Below are positions 25,500 through 39,700 of a DNA stretch of 64,000 nt, one piece after another. The first letter of the stretch is position 1, and every line of letters starts with the position of its first letter. Both the position numbers and the translations under genes were made by a program. The stretch is from Chenopodium formosanum (lineage: Eukaryota > Streptophyta > Magnoliopsida > Caryophyllales > Amaranthaceae). Under the pieces are notes generated by a model. It ran no database searches. It was not told the origin of the DNA and was given only the letters and a program-made list of their open reading frames with translations. Where the stretch lies: assembly GCA_024500155.1 (NCBI GenBank), contig CM044872.1:50411460-50475459 (forward strand), given 5' to 3'.

Positions 25500-26822
25500 C
25501 AATATTTCCAAAGAATGATGGTATGTACTATTGCATTGTTATTAGTTGTTGCATTAGACCAACGCAATTGCTTCCTAAAGCAATAGTACCTAGTACGTGA
25601 CATATAACAAGATAGGTTTTTATCGCAATTTCATATCTATATTCTCACTTATAAAAAGCATCTCGAGTTAAATTGCATGTTAATTAGATCATGTCTTAAA
25701 GTGTCTTCATGAGGTAAATATTAAATAAATTTAGATTATTTCAAATGATGAATTAGATTTAGTTTCGAGATTTCAAAATAAATTTTCTTTATTCATAAAG
25801 TAAATCCTATAAGATAAAAGAAGTATAATAAGGTAATACGGAGCATATATAAATACAAATAGATGAGCACATGAGGATAAATGTGTCAAAATCCGATCGT
25901 CTGATTTGATCAAAACCGACCAGAAAGAAAAATACCAAGTTTAGATTTCTATTTATATGGACACAATAATTTAGCATGACTCAAGTTTGAAATAGAGTTA
26001 ATCAAACTTAATCGAAACGAATTCAACCTAGATATCCGAATTGACACCTCCACTTGAAAAGTGGCTTAAGAAGGTTGGGAGGGCACGCTCTTATAAAAAG
26101 AGCCAAACGTGTTCACATGCACAACTTACTATACCAAATAATCCTCTTGATAGATATGGAACACATTATTTGTATACACTATAGTACTGTATAAATTTAG
26201 CCAACTCACGTCCATTACTAACTGCCAAATTGGTACAAAGCACGCCGCTGCACCCTAAGTCCTATACTCCCCCCCAACTTTTCCTTTTTTAATTCACTTT
26301 CTATAGCTCTAGACTTTCATCTATTAACGACTTTCATGTGTATGATTCATGTGTGTATGTATTTCAAATAAAACATTCATGAACATCTGTGCTATGTTCT
26401 CTACACGTGTTTGATTTTGTGCAGGTTCAATCAATTACGGTTTGATAATCTTTCTTGACCGTCCAGTTTGATTTGATTTGATTAAAACTTGATCGTGTTT
26501 TTACGCTGATATATAGCACTAAACACTGCAGGTTGGAATCTAGTTAAATTCATCTCCTAGTTCATGTGTATTTTTTTAAATATCTAATATTCATTTTTGT
26601 ATGCATATGAAATTAAAAATATATGACAAATAGAAAAGGAAATAACAGTTACGGTATGATCTGACCTAATTCTAATAAGAACAAGTAATAAGAATAATAA
26701 GGCGAAGAGAGGAAAACCTTTAATATATAGCTTGTGAATGATAGGGTTGACTGAGTAATAAATCAAGTGATGATCTAATGGATTTTGATTAGGATTTAAA
26801 CCAACTTAAGTACATGACATTA
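24826..26822. other. Intergenic region between hAT-like and CACTA-like elements
   Basis: No gene is recognised in these 2 kb. A GA-dinucleotide microsatellite lies at about 25456-25495. A segment at about 25880-26053 starts TGTGTCAAAATCCG and ends CGAATTGACACC, which could be one more decayed MITE of the hAT-like type, but no target duplication is visible. Confidence 0.5.
25456..25495. repeat. (GA)n microsatellite
   Basis: About 19 tandem GA dinucleotides, uninterrupted. The frames through it give Arg-Glu or Ser-Leu repeats on the two strands and are not taken as coding. Confidence 0.95.
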
Positions 26823-26825
26823 TTA

Positions 26826-28229
26826 CACTACTAGAAAAATGTAAAATGGCACCGGTTCAAAACTCCCCTAAGGCACCGGTTTTGAATCGTTGAGCATTTG
26901 AGGGATGCCAAAAAACTAAAACATTGGCACCGGTTTGGAACCGGTGGGAATACTTGTTATTGGCACCGGTTTGTGCCAATAATAGGCACCCACATTAAAA
27001 AAAAAATATAATTCATTACTTTTGGTACCCGTTAACCGATGCCAAAAATGCTCAGAAAAATCAAAAAAAAATTACAATTTTTTTCTCTTAAAAATTGGCA
27101 GACAACGAAATACAATCATAATATACATTAATTACACATATATATTCATCAAATAAATTGTTATTTTACCACTTAAAAAAAATACTAAACATCGAATTAA
27201 AACACCAAAATCTGAATTCCAAAATCAACATCTTGAATCCTTCATCTATGTGGAGTGTAAATTACAACCTGCATCAATTAACACACCAAAATTAATAAAA
27301 ACCCACAATAAACTAACATTCCGAAACACAAACATTATAGAACAAAAAAAAATCGTGATCTGAAATTATAGTTCTCAACCAGAAAAAAAATTTGAGATCT
27401 GAGAAATTATAATTCTCAACCAAAAAAAAATTCGAGATGTGGTAAAGTAGTATCAAATAAGTAAGAAAATACTGAGATTAATTCACCAAATAAAACTTCA
27501 AAAACACAAATTTAACCCAAAACAAAAAAATTTAGAAAAAATACCCAAAAAAAAACTCATATTATTAGCTAAAAATACCCCAAAAAAAACCCACTAAACA
27601 CTCAAAAACACCCAGAAAAATTCCATAAAAAACCCCTCAAAAAATTTCGAGATTTGAAATTATAATTCTCAACCAAAACAAAGGCAATTTAACATGAATA
27701 ATTGAACCAAAACGCAAAGCTAAAGAACCCAGAAACAATAACCTCAAATTTCCGATTATCGACGGAGGGCATTAACGATGCTTGCGAGGGAGGACGATCG
27801 ACGACGCTTGATTAACGAACCTTGGCTTTAATGGAGAGAGAACGGATTTACGCTTCATTGGAGAGAGAAGTTCGGGGTAGAAGAAGGGAATGGCGAGGGA
27901 GAAGAAAAGGGCTTAGGGTTTGGGTTGAGGAGAGAAAAGGGAACGGCGAAGGAGAAGAAAGGGGCTTAGGGTTTGGTTGAGGAGAGAGAGACATATGAGG
28001 AGAGTCAGGAGAGAGAAAGAAAATGAAAGAGAATGAATAGGGGAAAGGGGAAATAAAAGGCCGGTTTTTTAATGCCACCGGTTTGAACCGATGCCCTTTA
28101 AGGAATTTGGTACCGGTTTGGTTTGAACCGGTGCCCTTTCTATTAAACTAAATCCCGCCCTTTTTTTCCCCACCGGTTTTTAAAAACCGGTGGCCATTAC
28201 TCTTGCCAATTTGTTATTTTCTACTAGTG
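26826..28229. mobile_element. CACTA-like non-autonomous element, copy 2
   Basis: Left end CACTACTAGAAAA and (reverse complement of the right end) CACTAGTAGAAAA form a 13-bp inverted repeat with one mismatch. The 3-bp sequence TTA on both sides (26823-26825 and 28230-28232) is the target duplication. Both ends hold arrays of GGCACCGGTT / AACCGGTG motifs in both orientations. The last 80 bp match, inverted, the left part of the element at 1954-3239, so the two belong to one family and lie in opposite orientation. The 76-codon minus-strand frame at 27848-28078 is Ser/Pro/Leu-rich low complexity, not transposase. Confidence 0.88.
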
Positions 28230-28232
28230 TTA

Positions 28233-31200
28233 ACAACATAGCTCAAAACTTATTGTGAAACCTAGCTTGATTCAATGATCCACTGTTGTAATATTATGCC
28301 ACATTCCAATACACTTCAAAATTACTTAGCAAATATATATAGGGAAGGAAAAAGGGGAGGAAAGGGGTTTAAAGGTATGGACAAGTGTGGGATTTGGTAG
28401 TATATATCTACCTCCTTGTGCCATTGATACATGTGAAAAGACATATTCACATGTGAATCGAAACTAATTGTCTTCCATAATAAAAGAAAAGGAAGAATTA
28501 ATTGACAAACATATAAGTTTGGTGGGATTCTTCACCTATTATCGAATAGGCTAGTTTCAACACGGAATCTCATTTGGACTGTATGCGTATGGATTTAAAT
28601 ACCTATTTATTGCTAGTGGCCTTGTAGAATTGATCGTGGGATTACTTTAAAATGATGAAGATTTACTACACCTACGTTATAGCTGCTATTTCTATTATTA
28701 TCAAGTAGCTTATCAAATTAATCAAGTTCAATCGGCTTGTCTTCCAATCTCAAGTTTAGGAGTTAAAAACCCTAGTTAAAACACTTTGATCTTGTATAGA
28801 TTTTGCCTATTAATTAAACAAATGAAGGTCAATAACCTGTCTTATGGTCTTAGGCCCTGTTTTTTTTTTTATCTATTCTTCTTTGCTCTGCCCTACCCTG
28901 TTTAAATCTTCTTTGCTCTGCCCTACTCTGTTTAAATCTGCTTTGTAGTGTATTGGAAATCCTACTCTGCGTTGCTTCGCCCATAAACTCAAAAGAATAG
29001 GGGCTTACTGTATGGTATGTATCATATAAACACAGATTTTAATACAATATAAAAAATAAAAAATTCTCATCGGAACAAAACATAATTATATTGTATCTTA
29101 AAGGCTAATAATTATATTAGAATAGTACTAGGAGTATATAATAATGAAATAAAATAAAAAGAATGACCCACAAAATGAATTGGATTAGTTAAAAAAAGAG
29201 AGGGTCCAAAAAGCCGTCCAACATAATGGTAAGCATCTCCAACGGTAGCCTTGACCAAAACAACAAATTCATTCACGCGACTTACCTAAATGGGCCCGGG
29301 CCCATTTACTTGTACTCTCTCTTCCTTTTAAAGAAGCGGCCCACTTGCGGCGACTGGGCTATTATTGGTTACTTTGATTTTCAGCTTTCATTTCACCATT
29401 TTTCTGACTCCAAATATTATCAACCTTGTTGTACATGTACCTTCTTCTTTGTAGGACTCATAATCTATGCTTCATTCTATCATAGTCGGTCCTTTTATAT
29501 TTATCTTAACTGTCCTTCATACCGCTAATAATTGACACTATTTATAAAGTATCTTTAGAGACTCACTTCTATTCCTTTATGTTTGTCTCATTTGAAGTAA
29601 TTATTTGAAGCGTGGAAAACTTTACCCATGGTCATTTACTTCAATTACTTGTATAACCTTGTTACATTAGCCTTGATGAAAATTGATTTTAACACATCAT
29701 AAATTGATTTTGGTACACCACTATGTGAGAGAATATAGAAAATTGTGCTCTCACATAAAATGTGAGATAAAATTATTTATGGTGTGCCAAAATCATTTCT
29801 CGCTCTTGATGTAGCAACATAATATCAAAATTTTCTTGTTCTTTTCAACTATATCAATGCCGTGCATGAGCTTTGCTTACAAAATTATATATTAGTGTTA
29901 TCCAAAGATCTTCCATTACAATTTTAGATTCCATCTAGGTTTCAACTTGCAAAACTTTATATATATTTTTTTGTAAATAACATGTCTCCACATAGTCAAT
30001 GCTCAAGGGAATCGTTTAAATTCATATCTTTTCCTTACAAGTTTTAAGATTCATCTAGCATGTCTCTCTCGTACTTAATTGGGTGCACTTAAAGCTAAGT
30101 GCACAAAATGATGTTTAACGAATTTTGCTCTTATTTTAAAAATATCAAATGAACAGCAAACCAATATTTGGCGCACCCAAATTATATAGTTTGTAAGATT
30201 CTTCTCATCTATCAAGAGCTAGCTTGCTACCCCATCTCCTAACATGAGCTAGCTTATGCACTCCACAAACACGTGAAATATTCTCTCAACCAACACACAA
30301 AAGTGCAAAATGTGCTAAAACTAATTTCCATCACTTGCCCCTTGTGTTTGGTTTGCAACCAGCAACCCACATTTCATTTTATAATTAGTGCAACAATATT
30401 TATATACTTTGTTGGTCTTAAAGTAAAGTTTGCTGCCTAATAACCAACATTTAGAATCAGTGGACAAATATAGGGACACACCAATACTATTTTCAAGTTT
30501 ATTATTGTTTTTACCTATATAAATTATGCCATATTAATGTGGGTGGTGTAAGGTCCACCAACACGTATATATATTTCTAGTGTTCATGCTCTTAATGCTC
30601 CAATTGTCCTTATTCTTGCCTTTTTTTTTAATTAATTTTTTATCTCTCTTTTAATCATACATTTTAATTAATTTGATTTTCATATACTCTCATTTTACAC
30701 TTTCACCCCACCTTCGTCCATTCGTGGGATGCAATGTTCGACTTTCATGTTGCATGCGCAAGGTGGGGAGTGCAATGGTAAATGCAAAATCATATATATA
30801 AAATCAATAACATGTCATAGTGTCGGAATGTTCTAATCCCCTACAAATCGAAAAATTTTAAATTATATATTAAATACTCTTTATAATAAATTTTCTATGT
30901 CTTAAAAGAGCATATTGAAAAATATAAATAAAAAGTCAATCACAAATCATTACTAATACGTATATACTAATTTTTTTTCCCCTAACATACTTAATGGTAA
31001 TACAGCTCAAAAGTCCACCTTGATTTGGCAATCTTAGAACTACATACATATTGGATATTTCACTTCTAAGACCAATGGAGTTTTTACTACTTATATCATA
31101 TCACAATCAATAACATAATTATATTGATAATCTAAAATTCAGTCAAACAACTACAATTAAATTGACTGAGGGACTTAGGGTACGGTTTAGATTATAATTG

Positions 31201-32896
31201 ATCAATAATTATGGATTATTACTTTTTACTATTTCTGTGAAAGGATCAACTCAAGGGATAGGATAAGTTATTAGAAAAGAAATAACCATCATATATGTCT
31301 GTCTAGTGTCTAGATAGACTTTATCAATATGCACCTTTCTTCGTCTTTACATTTCCAATCTTATCAACATTTTAATTTATCTAATCAACTTTTGAATCTT
31401 GGTAGTAGGTAATTAGTTTGTTTCAACAAAAGCAAATGTTTGATGGGCATTACCTTTTTCATTTCCATGTCAACGAATTTCACGAAGACTCTTATTTTGG
31501 ATAGATATCTTAATAATAGTAAAAATTATGATCACAAAACATTCTCTGATTGTCATTTGTCAACATTTAATTTAAGGTCAAAAAGTTGTTCACAAATATA
31601 TTATCTATTTCAAATCACATAAAAGCCACTCAAATTATCATAAATATTACCGTAAATCACATTAAAACTAATTTCAAAAATTAATGGATTAATTATCTCC
31701 ATATTCAAGGTGACAATTAGGTTAAATGTTGTTCTTTTAGATCAATTGAAATGAATTCATTGTCTAAAAATAAATCAAAATGAATTCATTCTAGTTTGAT
31801 TTCAGTCATATCAAATAAATTCAAATAAAAAAAAATAGGTTATAAATCTTTTTCATGTAAACCATTTAATACACATGTTGTATGGTACAAGAATCGATGA
31901 AAGATAATTACCGACATCTTGAACTCTAAACCAAAAGACGATTTCGGCATAGAAGAATAGACAAAAAGTTATTTAATTGCTTAAATCATGATTAATCCGA
32001 AAATAATTAAGTTCTTATCCTTGGAATGGTAATGATTAATATTAATACAGTAATTAGTGGACAATGTCATAATTCTTGAAGCAACAACCAGGTTGTGTTT
32101 TTCATTGACAAGCTCCAATAGAAAGTGACACATACACTACCATTTATATATATATGGATTATCATTTATAGTATCTTAACTGCTCACACTCAGGCTAAAC
32201 AGTGCAAATTTAAAAGGAAGAAGATACCATGCATGAACCTACCATAATCTATCACTTATCAACTCATCTTTGCATTTTGCACTAACATTGTTTGCAGTAT
32301 CTTATGACCCATTTTCCCTCCCTTATTAAACAACCATATAGAAAGGTGCACTTTTTGGTAGTCTCTCTCTATCAAAATAATAGTTAATCATCCTCCGTTT
32401 TATTTCCCGCTTTCCTATTTAGTCCGTTTCCTCTTGTTTTTTCCTTTTTTTCGCCGTTTGTTTCTTATTTATCCTGTTTGGAATTTGGTACATAATCAAA
32501 TTATGTCGGGTTAATCATTTGTTTCTATTATGATATTTGTTGCAAAAATCACTTTTTAGCTTATAATTTTTTTGAACAAAGAGCATAACTTTATAAATCT
32601 CGATCAATTTATCATATTATAAAAATAATATTTTCTAAACTACTTAACAATCAAAATTATAATAAAAATTATTAATAAAAATAAAAATAATTAAAATATT
32701 AATAATTTTTATTAGGGCAACAAAGATACTCACCACATGGAAAAAAAAATATGTGGCCATTGCCAAAGGGGATAAGCTCGCAATTGCTTATTGTCAGAGT
32801 TTCTACTTTATTTTTATAAAAAATTGAAAAACGAGAAAAGAACAAAGGTTCCATTTCCATGCCTTTTACTCCGTATATAAAAAAGTCATTGCATGT
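28233..32896. other. Long intergenic region without recognised gene
   Basis: About 4.7 kb of AT-rich sequence. Open frames are at most about 100 codons and carry no recognisable motif. A 30-bp unit (TTCTTTGCTCTGCCCTAC then CTGTTTAAATC) occurs twice in tandem at about 28880-28939. A CCTCCGTTTTATTTCCCGC stretch near 32393 looks like one end of a Stowaway-like element without a partner. Nothing else could be assigned. Confidence 0.5.
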
Positions 32897-32899
32897 TTA

Positions 32900-33080
32900 G
32901 GGCCTGTTGTCATTGACTGAACTGAATTGAACTGGATTTATTAAAACTGATCTGAAGTGAACTTATTAAAGCTGAACTGAACTGAATTGAAGTGAAATGA
33001 ATATTTTATAAGAGAAAGAAATTAGGAACTGAACTGAACTTATTAGAGCCGAACTAAAAATAATCATATGAGAATGAGCC
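32900..33080. mobile_element. Tourist-like MITE (PIF/Harbinger type)
   Basis: The left end GGGCCTGTTGTCATTG and (reverse complement of the right end) GGCTCATTCTCATATG form an imperfect inverted repeat. TTA flanks both sides (32897-32899 and 33081-33083), the target duplication typical of PIF/Harbinger elements. The interior is made of repeated AACTGAACTGAATTG-type words. The same words fill the element that begins at 63767. Confidence 0.65.
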
Positions 33081-33729
33081 TTAATCTTGGCAAAAAGGCA
33101 ATTTACAGATTTGATACGTGTGACAAATAAACTTGTTCATTGTGTTCAGTAAAAAAAGAAAAAATTTCACAAAACGTAAAAAAGAAAAATAAAAAGGCAT
33201 CTTTTTGACTTAGGTATATTTGAACTAAAACTAATGTACAATCATGTAAAAACCTTGATTAATTAAATTTTACGACACCTTTCTAAGGAAAAGTTTTTTA
33301 TGTTGTGTGCAAATTATTAATGTTGCTCAAATTCTTCATTTTACCTCTATTATCCCAGTCGGACTTCAACACTCAATACATAAGTATCGTCACTCTGACA
33401 TTTTATGTTGGGCTAAAATCATAAAAATAATAAATAAATCACAATTTACCAAGTCGGACACTTGGACACATATCCATATTTAACACTAGTACCCGAATCC
33501 ATATAGTATATTGCTATTAAGCTATCTTAAAAGTAAGAAGTCACCCCTAAATTAATAAATTATACGTAGTATTTATTATTGCCTCCTAGTTTTACAGCTA
33601 TACTACATTACTACTACTTAACATTTGATCAAAATATAAGAACAAGATCGAACATGACTTCTAAAGATCTACACTAAATATAAATGTTCTAATACAGATG
33701 AAGTGTTTCACTGCAATTGACGATGTTGT

Positions 33730-36700
33730 CTATGGCAGGATAGCAGGTTCAATCCCCCATATGTCTCTGGCATACTGATGAATCGTTCTGTCACTGCTGA
33801 ACTTGTACGAACCAGCCGTGTTCAAGATTGACATTCTAGTCCATTTCTGCTTCCAGCATATTTCATAATTTCAGATACAGGTGGTGTGAAATAAGCATGG
33901 AAATTTAATTATTTCTGTTGATATATATCAGTAGCCTCAACAATGACAAATCTGAATTTTCTACACCAAACACCATACCACCACAGATATCTCATATTTA
34001 AGGTATCATCACAAAGGTCACACGATTATATCACCATAACCATATACTAACATATACTCCCTCCGTCTGAAAATTATCACAATTCCTTTCGAATATGACG
34101 TGAATTTACAGACAATAGATAAGCCATTTTGTCATCTTCCTGTGATTTCGTTATAGGATTTTTCATTATTATTTTAGGAAATGTGGCAACTTATTCTAAA
34201 CATCCTAAAATAGTCGTTGATTACATAATCCAAGCGGAGGGTATACATCACAAACATTTAATATACCACCGCACCTCTTTAAGTACACCACAACCGTTCT
34301 AAATTTTATAAGTTGGGATTGGACTTTTTTAAAGCTATTGGGAGGAACAGAATTTTTTTTGGAAAGTCTCACCATAATCACAAGTCGTATAATGTCTCAC
34401 AGGACTTGTTTCTGTGGCAGGATACGAAGACACAATCTTATATCCCCTACAAAACTTTGATCACGGTAAAGCTTTATAGGAAAGGCATAGACTAAGTTGT
34501 TATTTCATGACCTTTCTAAGAGAAGGGGAGAGTTTAGTTATATGTTTGATCTTATCCACTCATGACAAAAGATGTTTCAAATCCAGATAAGTGTTAAAAG
34601 TTGTTCTTGTACTTCTGTTATGGGTGCATTTTATGGAGAAAATCATTGACTTGATCAGGCAGGGTAACACCATTTTATGGCCTCTATTAAAATATCTATC
34701 TGATAAGCTGCTTGTTAGAAATGATCTGCTTTCAATTACATAATTGTAGAAACTTACCTTTTGATCACGGTATGCCTCATCAACCTTCTCTTGGCACTCT
34801 ATGTAGCTGGGGAAGTCCTTGCCCACAAGGAAATAATCTGCACGGCCATATCCTTCATTTCCTTCAAGTGAACCCATTAACACATCGTAGTTGTATGTAC
34901 CAAATACTCCACTTCTTACAAATTCCTTTACTTCTTCAAATCGTGGATCAGGCACGAACTGCAAAATTAAGAAACAAATCACTTGCTTGAAAATTGATCT
35001 CCAAGAATTTTAAAACTACTGCCATATTCTTTTCCATGAGAAACTTGATAAGTCACCAATGGTAGTATTAAAAATCAATATATATTAGTGATATTGAATG
35101 GAAAAGGGAATTAACATATATGATCAGAAGAACAAAAAGATACTAGTATATGCTAGTATGCACTACTTTACCTTTCCCTCAGCTCTTTCTTTCCTAAGGC
35201 CAGCAACTTCATGAGCTTCAACGCCAAAAAGAAAAAAATTGTCCTCTCCCACTTCTTCCCTTATTTCGACATTGGCTCCATCAAGAGTGCCAATCAACAT
35301 ACAGCCATTCATCGCAAACTTCATATTGCTGGTTCCACTGGCCTCCATTCCAGCAGTACTGAAGATTCATACATCAACAGAGTTCAGTCAGTACATTAAG
35401 ATGGGAAATTAATATAGGCAAGATTGAAGGGGCACATCAGAGTTCATATTGTTGTTTCCACTGGCCTTGATTCCAGCAGTACATTTCGTCCTTCGAGAAA
35501 ATAGGAGGTTGAAAGTCGCCACATTCCCCACAGAACTTATCATTAGGAAACATCTAAGGTTATTATTGACTGTTGTCAACCAATGTTATGCGGCTATTAA
35601 TTAGGTACTTGCAGCTATTAATTTTGTACTTATCCAAATGTCGGACTTGAATAGTTAATGAAAAAATTTCTGTAATTTTGGTCCAAAATGTTGTCAAGTG
35701 TCCATACCCATTTCGATATGTTTAAAAATTAACATGGCTACTTGAGGAATCCGAGGAACATAACTGTCAACTGGACCAACAATATGTAGTGATTTTCATT
35801 TTTCAGAAACAATTGCTACGGAGTAAAAGATACAGTGCCACAGGTAATCGGTTTGGTTATTTGAATAATTGGTTGCTTTTATGGGGACTTTTCCAACGAG
35901 AAGCTCTAGAAGTCTAGAATATAAACTACTCCCGTTATTTTCTAACCACCTTTCGTACTGTAGTGTTGTTTTTTTTTTTTTTTTTTTTTTTCCACCCTTA
36001 GCCTACTCTTATCTTATCTACCTTTTCTTGCACCCCACTCATCCTTTTCAAATTCTCGTAGAAAAAAAATTCAATGGTACTTGAGTGGAACAAACGGAAA
36101 AAATGCACGAGAGTATAAGTTTACACATCATCTTTTGGGATGTCGCATTAATGGCTGAACAACGACGAGATAAACCAACTTATATTCTTATATCATGCTT
36201 GGCTAGCTAGTGATTAAATAATAGACCTTTATGAAGATCTTCTATTCATGTAGCAGGTTGAGCTAGGGAGACCAATAGAAGCTTGCCCATCCCCGGTCTC
36301 CCAACAAAAAACTTTATATGATCTTACTGAGTATTCATAAAATAGAACTGAGAGCTTCAGAGATCAATTAAGAGGTGTGAAATCAAATTACCTTATATGT
36401 TGGGACAGCTCACTTCCAGGAATAAGCACTTCGGCAACACTAACATTGTAATCGGGAACAAACACAACCTAAAAGAAAGTTGGTGGTAATTAACTGAGTT
36501 AGAGAGAGAGAAGAGAACATCAGATATAAGAAAATGATCAATACAGTGTATCCATAGTCAACACTGACAAGATGAGAACTATTAAGTTGATCACTTAGCA
36601 AGTAGAAGATTAATAGCAGGTGAAGAGCCTGTATGACTTTGAACTGCCAGTTTGCCAATGTTCAAGATTATACTACATCATCCCAATTCCCAATGGCTCA

Positions 36701-39700
36701 AAAAAGGCTTCTGCCTTGGGCCGGGTGAAGGGAAGGTCAGATGAGCATAATTCATCCCTGTAATAATAGTAAGGCTATTTCTAGTTTACCTATCACCCTC
36801 AATCTTATAAACATGGTGCATCTACTACTCCAAAAAGAAAAGCAAAGACACTATAATGATCCATTTTCAAATATTCACATATAAATCCAAAAGCACAGGC
36901 CAATAAACTCAAAAGATTAATATGAATATGTACTAGTCATTTATGACCTTGGATGCCGTAGCATATAGCTTTTTCACTAGCTAAAGCGGCATGGATTACT
37001 GAACACTTGAATGATCTAGCTTGTAAAATCCACTAGTATCAAGGTTCAGGGAGCTTTAAAAAGTACTGTGTGTCTAATTGTCCATATGATGATGTGACTG
37101 CATATGCAGAATGAACAAAAACAATGAATGCTTGGAACAATAAATGAACAACTTGTAACAGTACCTTCAAAAGGTCACCAATTTCAGGATCATTATTTAC
37201 AGTGGCAGCTACATCTGTGATGAATTTCACAATCCTCTTGGCTTGGACGTATGTGGAGAATGCTTTGCCTCCAAAGATGCACACTCGAGGCACATATCTC
37301 ACAGCCCTTTCCTCAGGAGTCATTTCTTTCATCTTCTTATAACGGTAAACAATACCCAAAATGTTTAACAGTTGACGTTTGTACTCGTGAATACGTTTCA
37401 CCTGAGAAAAGAACCAAGTTACAATCTTGAAAACAATCACTAACACATGCGCGTAACCACTGAGCATTTTATAATTAATACGACAATACATATTGGTGGG
37501 TTAGGATGGAATCAAGTTGTAATTTTCCAGATAAAAGACTTAACAAGTCTTACATATATAGGGGATTGACATCCACTAGGATAAACAATTTTTCAGATTG
37601 CTTAGGTTGATATAGAGAGGTTTCACAAGATTTGAGACATTCAGTAACTCTAATGCATGCTTTATCACATACATCACTGTTTCTCAGTAAAAACAAAAAG
37701 AACATTAGAGCTACAAAATAAATTAATGACTAAATACTTCCATCATCTAAAAATGACCTGCACATCAAACATTGCATCTGGGTTCACAAGATATCCGGTT
37801 TTTTCCTTCAAAAAGTCTGCAACCTTCATTTTGTTGATCCTTTTTGCTTCCCTCCATTCAGACTGAAGTTCCAGGTTATCAGCAAACTGGAGACAACAAC
37901 AAAAATTGAATCATGCAGCTAGCAGCACTTTCTTGAACATGACAAAAGAAATCAACAATTAGCTTGAGCTATCTACATTGGAGCAATATACATAATTTTC
38001 ATAGAAATCCAGGATAAGAGGCATCCTCCGACTCATTACAGAAGTGAAACATATATCCATTTGAAGGCTGTTGAGGCAGGTGTTGTAGAACAAGGGCATT
38101 TCCACATTTGAATAAAATGTTAGTGATTTTGGGATAATTAGAGGTATGATGGATGCAACACACTTATACAGGTTGCTAGAAAATCATTTTCTTATTTTTT
38201 CTATCTTGTGATTGATAATCTCTGTTGCAATGCAAGCCACACATAGCAATGCATTGTTCTCCTACAGACTAGCATAACGAGCTTTATAAAGAGTTGAGAA
38301 GTATATTGAGATGATATATGACAGGTAGGATAACATTTGAATTCCATGTTCCTAGGTAATAATCTCAACGAATATCTAGATCCCAATTGTATTTCCTTCC
38401 TCATCTTATAACTTTCAGACTTTTTGGGTCATAAATATTAATTATTATGATATAATCATTGTTTGTCACAATTTTCTAACCACTATCTGAGGGTACCATT
38501 TATAAGGCCCCCATGATATTATTTTATGAAGGCAGGTGGTATGTATTCAAGTATGCAGATTACAGAGAGTGCACTGAAAGGAATTATATGATGGCATGAT
38601 GCAATAAATAAAATGAAGGAACCACAGGTTTGGGTATGATCGCAAGGGGCGATAAGGGTGAACTCACATGTTGCAGCTCCAGCAAAGTAAGTGGGTGCTA
38701 TGAAGTAAGGGTTGTGGAAGTGCTCGTATGACTGCATGCAAACTCACATGACTATTAAGTGGGAAATTGATGTTGTATTATCTCAATATGTGTTCAAGTC
38801 TGATAGTGCAATGACTCTATGTTGGTGGATGCAATGAAACAGAATGGTGAGATTACAATTGAGTTTGACTTCATGGTCCAGAATTGTCATCTGGCTAGTT
38901 AGTCCTTTCTTTACTTTGTTCTTGCAAGAGATGAAGCTAATGGAGCTATCCATAGGCAGGGAGTCAATTAATATATTTTATTGATGAAGAGCCTTCCCGG
39001 TATATATTTAGTGTGATTTTCTGCATGCAAATGAATTAATAAAGTCCTATTTACTTGAGATGATGTAATCAATCTAACCATCAAGATTCAAGAAAAAGCT
39101 ATTTGCATTTACCTTCTTTAGTACAGCGAGCTTCTCAGTTTTCAAAATCCAGTCATCTGATCCAGTCCACTTGGTTATAATTTTACTGAGTGCAGGGTTA
39201 CAAAAGCGTATCCACCTTCTAGGGGTAACACCATTAGTTTTATTCTGAAATTTCTCAGGCCACAGCTGCAACAAAAAAAACCAGTCATCAAGGTCAGAAA
39301 AGTATTGCTTCATTTACATCGTATGACAAAATGTACATTAGTGCTTTTGTGCTATTCACCTGATAAAAATCATTAAAAACATCATTTTTTACAATCTCAC
39401 TGTGTATCTCAGCAACTCCATTGACTGCATGTCCACCAACCACACAGAGGTTGGCCATGCGAATGGCCTTTGGCTGGTTTGGGTCTGGTTTGAAATCAGG
39501 CTGCTGTTTCTGTTCAACAGATAATACTTCAGTTTCATCCTTCAGTTCTACCGGCTTCTCAAGTGCTTCGGATGATTCTTTCTCTTCCAAAGGTTCATTT
39601 TTGCTAGGAGCTTGATCTTCTACAGTTGGAGTCATAACGGAGCCATTTTGTGGTTTAATGAGCAATTCTAACACGGATGCAGGTAATTCTATGTTGTCTA

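Noticed and set aside
25880..26053. Fifth hAT-like MITE with TGTGTCAAAA ... TTGACACC ends
   Set aside because: Ends are only roughly inverted and no 8-bp duplication is visible; mentioned only within the intergenic entry.
27848..28078. 76-codon minus-strand frame in the second CACTA-like element
   Set aside because: Ser/Pro/Leu-rich low-complexity frame inside the subterminal region of the element.
29226..29528. 100-codon plus-strand frame in the 28-33 kb intergenic region
   Set aside because: No motif, no splice-linked partner and a composition typical of AT-rich random sequence.
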